The position numbers and the translations under genes were made by a program. A DNA stretch of 6,260 nt from an uncultured Mycoplasmatota bacterium (GTDB lineage: Bacteria; Bacillota_I; Bacilli_A; RF39; UBA660), in assembly GCA_900546245.1 (NCBI GenBank), contig URBY01000048.1:1-6260 (forward strand). Reading direction: 5' to 3'. The notes under the pieces are model-generated. The model did not search any database. It was not told the DNA's origin and worked only from the letters and a program-made list of their open reading frames with translations. Of this stretch, positions 1-6,260 are shown piece by piece; positions within the stretch are counted from its first letter, which is position 1; the number at the start of each line of letters is the position of its first letter.

Positions 1-130
1 TTTTGTCTTACAATATCTTCATGATAACTTTTTATATATTTAATATATAAACACCTGCTTTCTTTAACTTTTTTGAGGTCCTCATATATTATTTACTCCG
101 TCTATAACCTAAATTCCCCTAAAAAATAGA

Positions 131-157
131 AAAAAATTGATAAAATAATCAATTTTT
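131..157 (-). terminator. Probable terminator of the cysS-yugP-S66 unit
   Basis: A 10-bp inverted repeat (AAAAATTGAT 132-141, ATCAATTTTT 148-157) with a 6-base loop lies about 57 bases after the S66 stop. On the minus strand it is followed by T6, then a second T-rich run. Only one G-C pair is present, so its strength is doubtful, but position and T-run fit an operon end. A second, G-C-free repeat (A7 TA T7) at 182-197 sits between it and the stop. Confidence 0.5.
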
Positions 158-213
158 CGCTAATCATATGTTAATTTATATAAAAAAATATTTTTTTATT
201 TAACTATTTTAAC

Positions 214-1224
214 TTATTTTAATTCAAACTCAATTGTAGCTTTATGATTTTTATAATGGACATTTGCTATCGCACCATTTATTATTGTTATTCTAGGAGA
301 TACATGTCCTAAATCAAAATCATATATTATAGGAATATTTAAACTACCTAGGGCTTCCTTTAATGCTTCTTTAAATGATATATCATAATAACTTTTTTCA
401 GATATATTTCTTCCGAATATTATTAATTTTGTATAATTAAAATAATCATTATCTTTAAATTTCCACATAGTTCTTATTAAATCTTCAATAGAAAGTTCGC
501 AGTTATCAAAATACCATATAAAGCCATCATTTTTATATTTTTCTAAAAAATCTTTTGTTTTATCAAATCTTGTTCCAAAGAGTTCTGTTAATATATCAAG
601 GCAGCCACCTATCATTCTTCCTTTTACAGTTATTTCTTCTTCTATTAATGACTTATAACTTACTTTTTTTGTTAGATTATATCCTTCAAGTCCAGTTATA
701 TATTCTTGTCTTTCACCTTCATATTTATCATAATTTTCTTGTTTTATAAGATTTCCTTTTAATATTTCTATATTGTCTAAAAGAGATTTATGATAATTTT
801 CCATACCGAATGTTTTAAAATTATTTGCGTAAATTGTTGCGATATCAAAATAAACCGTTATTACAAATAAAAGTCCAGTTGGATCAGAATACCCTTGTAT
901 CCATTTTGGATTATTTTTTATAATGTTAAAATCTACATATGAAAGCATTTCAAGTAAGAATTCTCCTCCGCCAGCACATATTATTGACTTAACTTTTTTA
1001 TTTTTAAATAGGTCTTCTAATTCTTTTGCTTGAACTATTGGTGCGCTACTTCTTCCCTTTACGCTTTTTCTTACATTACTTGTTTCAACAACTTTTAGTC
1101 CTAATTTTTGTAACTTACTTTTTGCATTATCTAATCTTTTTAAATCTAGAATATCAGTTACTCCATCAGAAGGCGCAGTTACACCTATATAATCACCATT
1201 TTTTATAAATTCTGGATATATCAC
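214..1224 (-). CDS. S66-family serine peptidase (LD-carboxypeptidase / MccF-like)
   Basis: Cytosolic hydrolase of 336 residues with no signal peptide. The S66 family includes LdcA, which removes the terminal D-Ala from murein tetrapeptides during recycling, and MccF, which inactivates microcin C-type peptidyl-nucleotides. The N-terminus matches the family (YPEFIKNGDYIGVTAPSDG). The nucleophile is S113 in GYSDPT, preceded by a glycine-rich turn AGGGE (84-88). The base is H307 in DLGHVSP. The triad acid is E243 or D240 in YFDNCE. Ser-to-acid spacing (127-130) is nearer what I recall for MccF (about 125) than for LdcA (about 102), but the MccF purine-stacking tryptophan is not evident in the 150-200 loop. 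The start is GTG, because translation from there gives exactly the family N-terminus. It overlaps the upstream stop by one base (TAGTG), implying reinitiation. GAAGGG 10 bases upstream may serve as the ribosome-binding site. The family is secure; the substrate is not. Confidence 0.88.
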   Translation of the reverse strand: MIYPEFIKNGDYIGVTAPSDGVTDILDLKRLDNAKSKLQKLGLKVVETSNVRKSVKGRSSAPIVQAKELEDLFKNKKVKSIICAGGGEFLLEMLSYVDFNIIKNNPKWIQGYSDPTGLLFVITVYFDIATIYANNFKTFGMENYHKSLLDNIEILKGNLIKQENYDKYEGERQEYITGLEGYNLTKKVSYKSLIEEEITVKGRMIGGCLDILTELFGTRFDKTKDFLEKYKNDGFIWYFDNCELSIEDLIRTMWKFKDNDYFNYTKLIIFGRNISEKSYYDISFKEALKEALGSLNIPIIYDFDLGHVSPRITIINGAIANVHYKNHKATIEFELK

Positions 1225-1922
1225 TAATCGTCATCCCTTCCACCAAAAATATAAATAAGTCTTAATACTTGGAATATTGTTGATGCGATTGCAGAAACAA
1301 GTCCAGCAACATATGTAAATGCTGCAGCCTTAAGCATTGCTTTTGTGCCATCATGTTCACCTTCTGAAACTATTCCCATTTCAAGAAGTATTTTATTTGC
1401 TCTTCTTGATGCATCAAACTCAACTGGTAGTGTTACAAGTTGAAAGATAAGAGCTAAAGATACCATTATAAGACCAACTATAAATAAATGCTTAAATGAA
1501 CTAAATACTAAACTCACAATTATTACATAATATCCAAGACTACTTCCAAAATTTACAAAAGGTACTAACATATTTCTTATTTTTATTGGAACATATCCTT
1601 CTTTATATTGTATTGCATGTCCACATTCATGAGCCGCAACAGCAGCAGAAGCAATTGTTTTTCCACCATATATATTACTTGATAAACTTACTCTTTTTTT
1701 TGAGTTATTGTAATTATCTGTAAGTTCACCAGAAATTTCTACTACATCTATATTATCTAGATCATATTCTTTTAATATTTTATTTGCAACTTCCATTCCT
1801 GCTAATCCAGTGTCTGTCTCTATACTTTCATATTTTCTATATGTTATTTTTAATATAATTTGCGCAAGTAATACAAGTAAAAAAGGTATTAAAACAAGTA
1901 CTATCATTGTGTCTATTCCCAT
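1224..1922 (-). CDS. yugP: YugP-type membrane zinc metallopeptidase
   Basis: Integral membrane protein of 232 residues from the putative neutral zinc metallopeptidase family (Zn_peptidase_2, YugP). The physiological substrate of the family is not known to me. An N-terminal hydrophobic helix (about 6-26) precedes a soluble segment carrying HECGH (98-102), the HExxH zinc motif with catalytic Glu99. Further membrane segments lie at about 119-140, 145-166 and 200-226. LPVEFDASRRA (165-175) is the conserved family motif and Glu168 is the likely third zinc ligand. The protein ends in an acidic RDDD tail. The ATG start overlaps the end of cysS by 10 bp (ATGGGAATAG) and has AGAAGGAG 10 bases upstream, inside cysS. 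An alternative ATG five codons later lacks a site. The stop TAG shares a base with the next gene's GTG. The family assignment is firm; the symbol is by homology from memory. Confidence 0.9.
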   Translation of the reverse strand: MGIDTMIVLVLIPFLLVLLAQIILKITYRKYESIETDTGLAGMEVANKILKEYDLDNIDVVEISGELTDNYNNSKKRVSLSSNIYGGKTIASAAVAAHECGHAIQYKEGYVPIKIRNMLVPFVNFGSSLGYYVIIVSLVFSSFKHLFIVGLIMVSLALIFQLVTLPVEFDASRRANKILLEMGIVSEGEHDGTKAMLKAAAFTYVAGLVSAIASTIFQVLRLIYIFGGRDDD

Positions 1923-3310
1923 ATAATAACAACTCCTTCTCTTGTATCTTTAATTTCAGCACCAAGTGCTTTTATTTCATCTCTTACTTTATCTGCTTCT
2001 TCATATTTTTTTTCTTTTTTTAGATTATTTCTTTTTTCAATTAATTCATTTACTTTTCTTTCTAATTCTTTATCAACTATAACATTATTTTTCTTTAATA
2101 AATCAAGTGATAATACTGTATCAAATTTTTGAACTAAAGATATTTTAGTACTTTCATTAATACCATTATCTTTTAATACATCATAAAGAATTGTTAAACA
2201 CATAGAAGTATTTAAATTATTATTAAGTGCTTCCTTAAATTTATTATCATAACTATTAAATTTATCTGTATCTATTTCACCATCTTCTTTTAATGATAAA
2301 ACCTTATTTTTTAATTTTAGATATTCTCTTTCTGCTCCATCTAATATTTCATAACTGAATGTAAGCGCATTATGATAATAAGAATTTAAACATAAATATC
2401 TGTATGCAAGTGGATTATATCCCTTTTCTTCAAGTACTGAAACTGTTAAAAATTCACCTTTACTTTTACTCATTTTTCCATTTTTATCATTTAGGAAGCC
2501 AAAATGAACCCAATAATTACACCATTTATGTCCTAAATAGCATTCACTTTGCGCAATTTCATTTGTATGATGTGGAAAAACTGCATCTTCTGCACCACAA
2601 TGTATATCTAAGTTTTCTCCTAAGTATTTTATTGATATACCAGAACATTCTATATGCCAACCAGGGTATCCTCTTCCCCAAGGTGAATCCCACTGCATTT
2701 CTTGATTATTAAATTTTGAATTCGTAAACCATAAACCAAAATCAAACGGATTTTTTTTAGATGTATCTTCTTTTATATCTTCTCTAACTGCAACCATTAA
2801 ATCATCGGCATTTCTTCCTGATAATTCATAATATTTATCATATTTAGTTGTATCAAAATATACATTACCATCACTTATATATGCATATCCATCATCTAAT
2901 AGTTTAGTTATTATCTTTATATATTCATCTATGTTATCTGTTGCTGGACTTACTGTATCTGGCCATCTTACATTAAGTTTTTCACAATCACTTTTAAAAC
3001 ACTCTGTATAATATTTTGCTACTTCATATGAACTTTTATGTTCTCTTTTACTTGCAACAAGCATCTTGTCTTCTCCAGAATCACCATCACCAACCATATG
3101 TCCAACATCTGTTATATTCATAACTCTATCAACTTTATATCCGACATATTTTAATGCCTTTTCAAGTATATCCTCTGATATATATGTTCTAAGATTTCCT
3201 ATATGTGCAAAATGATATACAGTAGGTCCACATGTATACATTTTTACATATCCTTCCTTATTCGGAACAAAATCTTCTATTTTTTTTGTAAGTGTATTAT
3301 ATAGTTTCAT
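1913..3310 (-). CDS. cysS: Cysteinyl-tRNA synthetase (CysRS)
   Basis: Class I aminoacyl-tRNA synthetase that activates cysteine with ATP and charges tRNA-Cys in the cytosol. At 465 residues it has the usual full length. The signature HIGN is at 36-39 and KMSKS at 279-283. The zinc site that selects the cysteine thiol is complete: C27 (YTCGPTVY), C222 (WHIECSG), H247 and E251 (PHHTNEIAQSE). The NITDVGH (65-71) and GEDKM (79-83) segments are typical. The C-terminal helical DALR-like region follows from about 320, with a basic tail helix near 418-450. The ATG start has a near-perfect Shine-Dalgarno. The last 10 bases overlap the start of the yugP-like gene, so the two are probably co-transcribed and coupled. 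No T-box leader fits in the 65-bp upstream gap, so control by uncharged tRNA-Cys at this position is unlikely. No key residue is missing. Confidence 0.98.
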   Translation of the reverse strand: MKLYNTLTKKIEDFVPNKEGYVKMYTCGPTVYHFAHIGNLRTYISEDILEKALKYVGYKVDRVMNITDVGHMVGDGDSGEDKMLVASKREHKSSYEVAKYYTECFKSDCEKLNVRWPDTVSPATDNIDEYIKIITKLLDDGYAYISDGNVYFDTTKYDKYYELSGRNADDLMVAVREDIKEDTSKKNPFDFGLWFTNSKFNNQEMQWDSPWGRGYPGWHIECSGISIKYLGENLDIHCGAEDAVFPHHTNEIAQSECYLGHKWCNYWVHFGFLNDKNGKMSKSKGEFLTVSVLEEKGYNPLAYRYLCLNSYYHNALTFSYEILDGAEREYLKLKNKVLSLKEDGEIDTDKFNSYDNKFKEALNNNLNTSMCLTILYDVLKDNGINESTKISLVQKFDTVLSLDLLKKNNVIVDKELERKVNELIEKRNNLKKEKKYEEADKVRDEIKALGAEIKDTREGVVIIWE

Positions 3311-3318
3311 AAAATAAT

Positions 3319-3327
3319 ACCTCCTTT
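3319..3327 (-). promoter_or_regulatory. Strong Shine-Dalgarno for cysS
   Basis: The minus strand reads AAAGGAGGT, a near-complete anti-16S complement, with GGAGG ending 9 bases before the ATG at 3310 (8 bases after the full motif). It fixes the cysS start and suggests efficient translation initiation. Confidence 0.85.
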
Positions 3328-3342
3328 AATTTATATACTAAT

Positions 3343-3351
3343 ATTTTATCA
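3343..3351 (-). promoter_or_regulatory. Candidate extended -10 promoter for cysS
   Basis: The minus strand reads TGATAAAAT, a TGn extended element joined to TAAAAT (5 of 6 against TATAAT). It lies just after the upstream terminator and would start transcription near 3336, giving a leader of about 25 bases. No good -35 box is visible (best is TAGTCT at 17-base spacing). AT richness makes chance matches common. Confidence 0.35.
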
Positions 3352-3360
3352 TATATGAAG

Positions 3361-3385
3361 AAAAAAGACTATAAATTAGTCTTTT
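3361..3385 (-). terminator. Rho-independent terminator after the HAD gene, overlapping its stop codon
   Basis: A perfect 9-bp inverted repeat (AAAAGACTA / TAGTCTTTT, arms 3363-3371 and 3377-3385) surrounds a 5-base loop. On the minus strand the hairpin runs into six T residues. Only two of the nine pairs are G-C, which is weak but reasonable for such an AT-rich genome. The left part of the minus-strand stem is formed by the last codons and TAA stop of the HAD gene. It probably separates the clpC/HAD transcript from the cysS unit. Confidence 0.6.
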
Positions 3386-3957
3386 ATATAATAATTTTTG
3401 AAATATTCGTATACCTCATTCCAACTATTAACTCCTATAATATTATTTCCCTTACAGATTTGATTTTGAACTCCACTAAAAACAATTACTGGTATCATTT
3501 TTGATATTGAATTAATATTTTGTGGTTCATCATCAATCATAACATCTATTTTATTTTTTTTGCAAAAATCATATTTATTATCACATCCAACAATTAATTC
3601 ATCATATAAAATATTATTTTCATCCAAATACTTTTTAGTCATTTTGTATGGATCTTTAAAATAAGGCTCTTTTCTAGCCGTTATAATATATATATAATTT
3701 TTTTCATCTTTTAGTTTTTTTATTATTTCTTTTGCTTGTGATTTTATTTTTGCACTCAAAACAACTTCCTCTAAATATTTATTACAAAAATCCATTTCTT
3801 CATCTTTTGTCCAATTAAAAAGATTAGAAGTTGAAAATCCATATGGATTTATTTTTAAATTTTTCTTTACTACATTACTATTATATTCTTCACAATATTT
3901 TTTAAGTAAAGGCAAAGTATCAGTTATTGTATTGTCTATATCTATACCTATTTTCAT
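3376..3957 (-). CDS. HAD-superfamily 5'(3')-deoxyribonucleotidase-like phosphatase (NT5C type)
   Basis: Predicted cytosolic Mg-dependent phosphatase of 193 residues, most like the 5'-nucleotidase type C / YqfW group that dephosphorylates (deoxy)nucleoside monophosphates. The substrate is inferred only. HAD motif I is DIDNT (D6 nucleophile, D8 acid/base), motif II is the Thr in IITAR (T93), the motif III lysine is probably K128 in DNKYD, and motif IV is IDDEP (D142, D143). A short helical cap lies between motifs I and II (about 15-80). There is no signal peptide or membrane segment. I start at the ATG at 3957. An in-frame TTG at 3969 would add four residues, but it sits inside the GAGGTG ribosome-binding site of this ATG, and family members begin close to the first Asp. 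It lies about 90 bp after clpC and is followed by a terminator-like hairpin that includes its stop codon. A more general HAD phosphatase role cannot be excluded. Confidence 0.85.
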   Translation of the reverse strand: MKIGIDIDNTITDTLPLLKKYCEEYNSNVVKKNLKINPYGFSTSNLFNWTKDEEMDFCNKYLEEVVLSAKIKSQAKEIIKKLKDEKNYIYIITARKEPYFKDPYKMTKKYLDENNILYDELIVGCDNKYDFCKKNKIDVMIDDEPQNINSISKMIPVIVFSGVQNQICKGNNIIGVNSWNEVYEYFKNYYIKD

Positions 3958-3961
3958 TCTA

Positions 3962-3967
3962 CACCTC
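3962..3967 (-). promoter_or_regulatory. Shine-Dalgarno that decides the HAD gene start
   Basis: GAGGTG on the minus strand lies four bases before the ATG at 3957 (GAGG to ATG is six bases). Its first G is also the last base of the in-frame TTG at 3969, so this site argues against TTG as the start. Confidence 0.7.
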
Positions 3968-3984
3968 AAAATTCCATTAAAATC

Positions 3985-4013
3985 AGTCTATCATATTATT
4001 AATATCATATCAA
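3985..4013 (-). promoter_or_regulatory. Candidate sigma-A-like promoter for the HAD gene
   Basis: On the minus strand TTGATA (4013-4008, 5 of 6 to TTGACA) is followed after 17 bases by TAGACT (3990-3985, 4 of 6 to TATAAT). Initiation near 3978 would give a leader of about 20 bases. The HAD gene could equally be read through from clpC. The match is modest for an AT-rich gap. Confidence 0.3.
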
Positions 4014-4047
4014 TACATTTAGAAAAAATATTTATATTATACATTTT

Positions 4048-6260
4048 TTATGAAAATATATTACATACTATTTGGTTCTCTATTTCTTTTCTAACTGCCT
4101 TACATAATTTTCTAACACCATATTCTTCATAATTAGACTCTTTAATAATTCTATTTATCATATCTAAACTAATAATATTTTCACTGTTATATTTTTTATA
4201 ACATTTATTTGCTTCTTTTATAATTATTTTATTTATATCTTCCTCTGTAAATTTATTAAATGGCACTATTTCATCAATACGATTTATAAATTCTTTTGAA
4301 AAGAAATCTTCTAAAGAATTATTAGTAGTCTTTTTATTAAATCCCATTAATGATTTACTTACATATGCATTACTTGTCATTATAATTAATACATTATCAA
4401 ATCTAACTGTTTTACCACTTGAATCTTTACAATTTCCTTCATCTAGTATATTTAAGAAAAAGTTAAGAACTGATTTATGTGCTTTTTCTATTTCATCTAA
4501 TATAAGAACAGAATATGGTTTATTTCTTATTTCTTCAAGTATATTTTTATTATCATCATATCCTACATATCCAGCAGGCGAACCAATTATTTTATTTATA
4601 CTAATGCTTTCAGAATATTCACTCATATCAAGTTTTATAACATTGTTTTTACCTACTAAATTTTCAGCAAATAGTTTAGATAAATATGTTTTACCAGTAC
4701 CAGTTGATCCACAAAATAGAACTGAGTAACTCCTATTTTTATCCTTTATACCTAGTTTTATTTTTTTAGAAATATCAATAAGTTTATTTATTGCTTCATC
4801 TTGGCCAATTATATTTTCTTTTAAAGTTTTCTCTATTTCATTAATACTTGTTATATAATCTTTACTTATTTCATTTATTGGTATTTTTGTTTTACTACTA
4901 ACTACCTCAACAATATCTTTTAATTTAACTTTTTTCACTTTTTCTTTTCTCATATAATCAAGTTTAAGTTTATTAATTTTACTTTGTAATTCTTCTTCGT
5001 CTTCTTTTAAAGAATACGCTTTATCATAATTTTGATTAATTATTGCATTATTTTTTTCTTTTTGAATTTTTGTTAAACAATCACTTAATTTTATTATTTC
5101 TTTTTCTTCTTTTGCTTCTTTTAATGATACTTTAGTACATACTTCATCTAATATATCTATTGATTTATCTGGTTCACATCTATCATAAATATATCTATCT
5201 GATAACTCAATTATTTTATCTATCAACTTTTCTTCTATTTTAACACCATGATATGCTTCATATATACTTTTTAAATTCATAAGAATATTTTTTAAATTTG
5301 ATTTATCTGGTTCTTCAACAAATACTTTTTGAAATCTTCTATCTAAGGCATTATCTTTTTCAATAAATTTTTTATATTCGGATATAGTTGTTGCACCTAT
5401 TAATTTTAATTTACCTCTCGCAAGAGCTGGCTTAAGTATATTTGATGCATCAATTGCGCCTTCAGCACCTCCAGCACCTACTAATGTATGAATTTCATCT
5501 ATAAATATAATAACATCATCATTATCTTCTAATTCTTTTACCATTTTCTTAATTCGTTCTTCGAACTCTCCTCTATATTTAGTACCCGCAACAGTACAAG
5601 CCATATCAACAGATATTATTCTTTTATTTTTAAGAGGCATTGGTACATTACCAGATACTATTCTTCTTGCAAGTTCTTCAGCAATTGCCGTTTTTCCAAC
5701 TCCTGCTTCACCTATTAAAAGTGGATTATTCTTTGTTCTTCTAGATAATATTTCTATAACTCTATTTAGTTCTATATCTCTTCCAATAACAGGATCAAGT
5801 TCATTATTTTTGGCTCTTTTAGTTAAGTCTACTCCAAGTTCTTCAACAATTAATTTTTTAGATTTTTTCTGTTTAATTTTTCTTTTCTCACTTATATCAG
5901 AGTATAGTTTATTAATATCTACTCCTGATGATAACAATATTCTTATTGCTTTTCCTTCTCCTTCATTTAATAAAGATAAAAGAAGTTCATTAACACTTAT
6001 TTCATCACCAGTCTCTCTTGATTCTATTATGACATTTTCAAGTATAGTTTTTAGAGTTGTACTATATAAAAGTAAATCAGGAGTATTATCCCCTATACCT
6101 ACTAAATTTATCAATTCTTCTTTAAAACTTTTATAAGTTATTTTATATTTTTTAAATTTGTTAATCAAGTCTTGATTATTTTTAAGTATTGCAAGTAATA
6201 AATGTTCACTACCTATATATGGATGCTTTATTTCACTCATTTCTTTTTGTCCATCTACTA
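4048..6260 (-). CDS. clpC: ClpC-type AAA+ unfoldase, ATP-binding subunit of Clp protease (5' end outside window)
   Basis: Hexameric ATPase that unfolds substrates and is expected to feed them to ClpP in the cytosol. The frame stays open through the window edge. The six codons before the first visible ATG (6240) read VDGQKE and match the first Clp_N helix of the family, so that ATG is internal and the gene is partial. Numbering from it gives 730 residues. They comprise two Clp_N repeats (1-115), AAA1 with Walker A GEAGVGKT (177-184), pore loop KYRG (221-224), Walker B IFIDEIH (245-251) and DRRF arginines (301-302). A short UVR-like middle domain follows (about 370-428, NYDKAYSLKEDEEEL). AAA2 has Walker A GSTGTGKT (511-518), pore loop GYVG (557-560), Walker B LILDEIE (579-585), FINRID (651-656) and sensor-2 GVR (708-710). 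The short middle domain excludes ClpB, and its presence argues against ClpA. A possible ClpP-docking loop is MGF (632-634). AAA2 is more divergent than AAA1, and the protein ends 20 residues after GVR, shorter than usual. Confident of ClpC class; ClpP partnership is inferred. Confidence 0.9.
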   Translation of the reverse strand, partial: VDGQKEMSEIKHPYIGSEHLLLAILKNNQDLINKFKKYKITYKSFKEELINLVGIGDNTPDLLLYSTTLKTILENVIIESRETGDEISVNELLLSLLNEGEGKAIRILLSSGVDINKLYSDISEKRKIKQKKSKKLIVEELGVDLTKRAKNNELDPVIGRDIELNRVIEILSRRTKNNPLLIGEAGVGKTAIAEELARRIVSGNVPMPLKNKRIISVDMACTVAGTKYRGEFEERIKKMVKELEDNDDVIIFIDEIHTLVGAGGAEGAIDASNILKPALARGKLKLIGATTISEYKKFIEKDNALDRRFQKVFVEEPDKSNLKNILMNLKSIYEAYHGVKIEEKLIDKIIELSDRYIYDRCEPDKSIDILDEVCTKVSLKEAKEEKEIIKLSDCLTKIQKEKNNAIINQNYDKAYSLKEDEEELQSKINKLKLDYMRKEKVKKVKLKDIVEVVSSKTKIPINEISKDYITSINEIEKTLKENIIGQDEAINKLIDISKKIKLGIKDKNRSYSVLFCGSTGTGKTYLSKLFAENLVGKNNVIKLDMSEYSESISINKIIGSPAGYVGYDDNKNILEEIRNKPYSVLILDEIEKAHKSVLNFFLNILDEGNCKDSSGKTVRFDNVLIIMTSNAYVSKSLMGFNKKTTNNSLEDFFSKEFINRIDEIVPFNKFTEEDINKIIIKEANKCYKKYNSENIISLDMINRIIKESNYEEYGVRKLCKAVRKEIENQIVCNIFS

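Noticed and set aside
138..185. 15-codon minus-strand ORF MISEKLIILSIFSIF overlapping the terminator
   Set aside because: It has no ribosome-binding site, and its hydrophobic residues simply translate the T-rich terminator hairpin.
2404..2712. Plus-strand 102-codon open frame opposite cysS
   Set aside because: It lies wholly within cysS, mirrors its zinc-site region, and has no separate signals. It is a shadow frame. The shorter plus-strand frames inside the S66 gene (555-749, 1026-1208) and at 3932-4132 were rejected for the same reasons.
3311..3375. T-box or other cysteine-responsive leader before cysS
   Set aside because: The 65-bp gap is too short for a T-box, and no conserved T-box sequence or antiterminator is visible.
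3958..3969. TTG start for the HAD gene, adding four residues (MRCR)
   Set aside because: The TTG and the codon after it lie in the Shine-Dalgarno of the ATG at 3957, which is well placed and fits the family N-terminus.
3994..4006. Small palindrome ATATTA-T-TAATAT as an operator
   Set aside because: It is composed only of A and T in an AT-rich spacer and has no resemblance to a known operator such as the CtsR heptad repeat.
4022..4050. Hairpin with a T-run just after the clpC stop as a terminator
   Set aside because: The arms (AAAAAAT/ATTTTTT plus a wobble) contain no G-C pair. In a gap this AT-rich such repeats arise by chance, so I do not call it.
5810..6136. Plus-strand 108-codon open frame opposite the clpC N-domain
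   Set aside because: It is antisense to a well-supported coding region with conserved motifs, its low-complexity Leu/Ser/Phe composition reflects T-rich complement, and it has no family resemblance.

Overview
This is a strongly AT-rich stretch (G+C is roughly a quarter by eye) from a low-GC Gram-positive bacterium. The Bacillota/Firmicutes assignment rests on three things: a ClpC-type unfoldase with a short UVR-like middle domain, purine-rich Shine-Dalgarno sites (one is a full AAAGGAGGT), and A/T-ending codons throughout. Conserved tryptophans, for example in CysRS, are encoded by TGG. No in-frame TGA is needed, and the five stops are TAA or TAG, so nothing suggests the mycoplasma code. The exact lineage (AT-rich gut Bacilli or a clostridial relative) cannot be fixed from the sequence.

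All five genes lie on the minus strand and are tightly packed, so they read from right to left. (1) A clpC-like AAA+ unfoldase enters from the right edge. Its true start is outside the window, and its C-terminus is unusually short. (2) After about 90 bp comes a small HAD-fold 5'-nucleotidase-like phosphatase. Its stop codon lies inside a hairpin followed by a T-run, a likely terminator. (3) A 65-bp gap with a candidate promoter and a very strong ribosome-binding site leads into cysS (cysteinyl-tRNA synthetase). (4) cysS overlaps a YugP-type membrane zinc protease gene by 10 bp. (5) That gene shares one base (TAGTG) with a GTG-started S66-family serine peptidase gene (LD-carboxypeptidase/MccF-like). 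The three-gene unit ends at an AT-rich hairpin with a T-run at about 131-157. The leftmost 130 bases hold no convincing gene.

Functionally, the window combines protein quality control (ClpC), nucleotide housekeeping (HAD), translation (CysRS), membrane proteolysis (YugP) and murein-peptide or peptidyl-nucleotide cleavage (S66). The last three are probably co-transcribed and translationally coupled. The genes look like ordinary chromosomal core or near-core genes. I see no mobile element, CRISPR array, RNA gene or clear new system. The points worth a second look are the degenerate and shortened ClpC, the compacted clpC-to-cysS neighbourhood, and the subfamily of the S66 enzyme.
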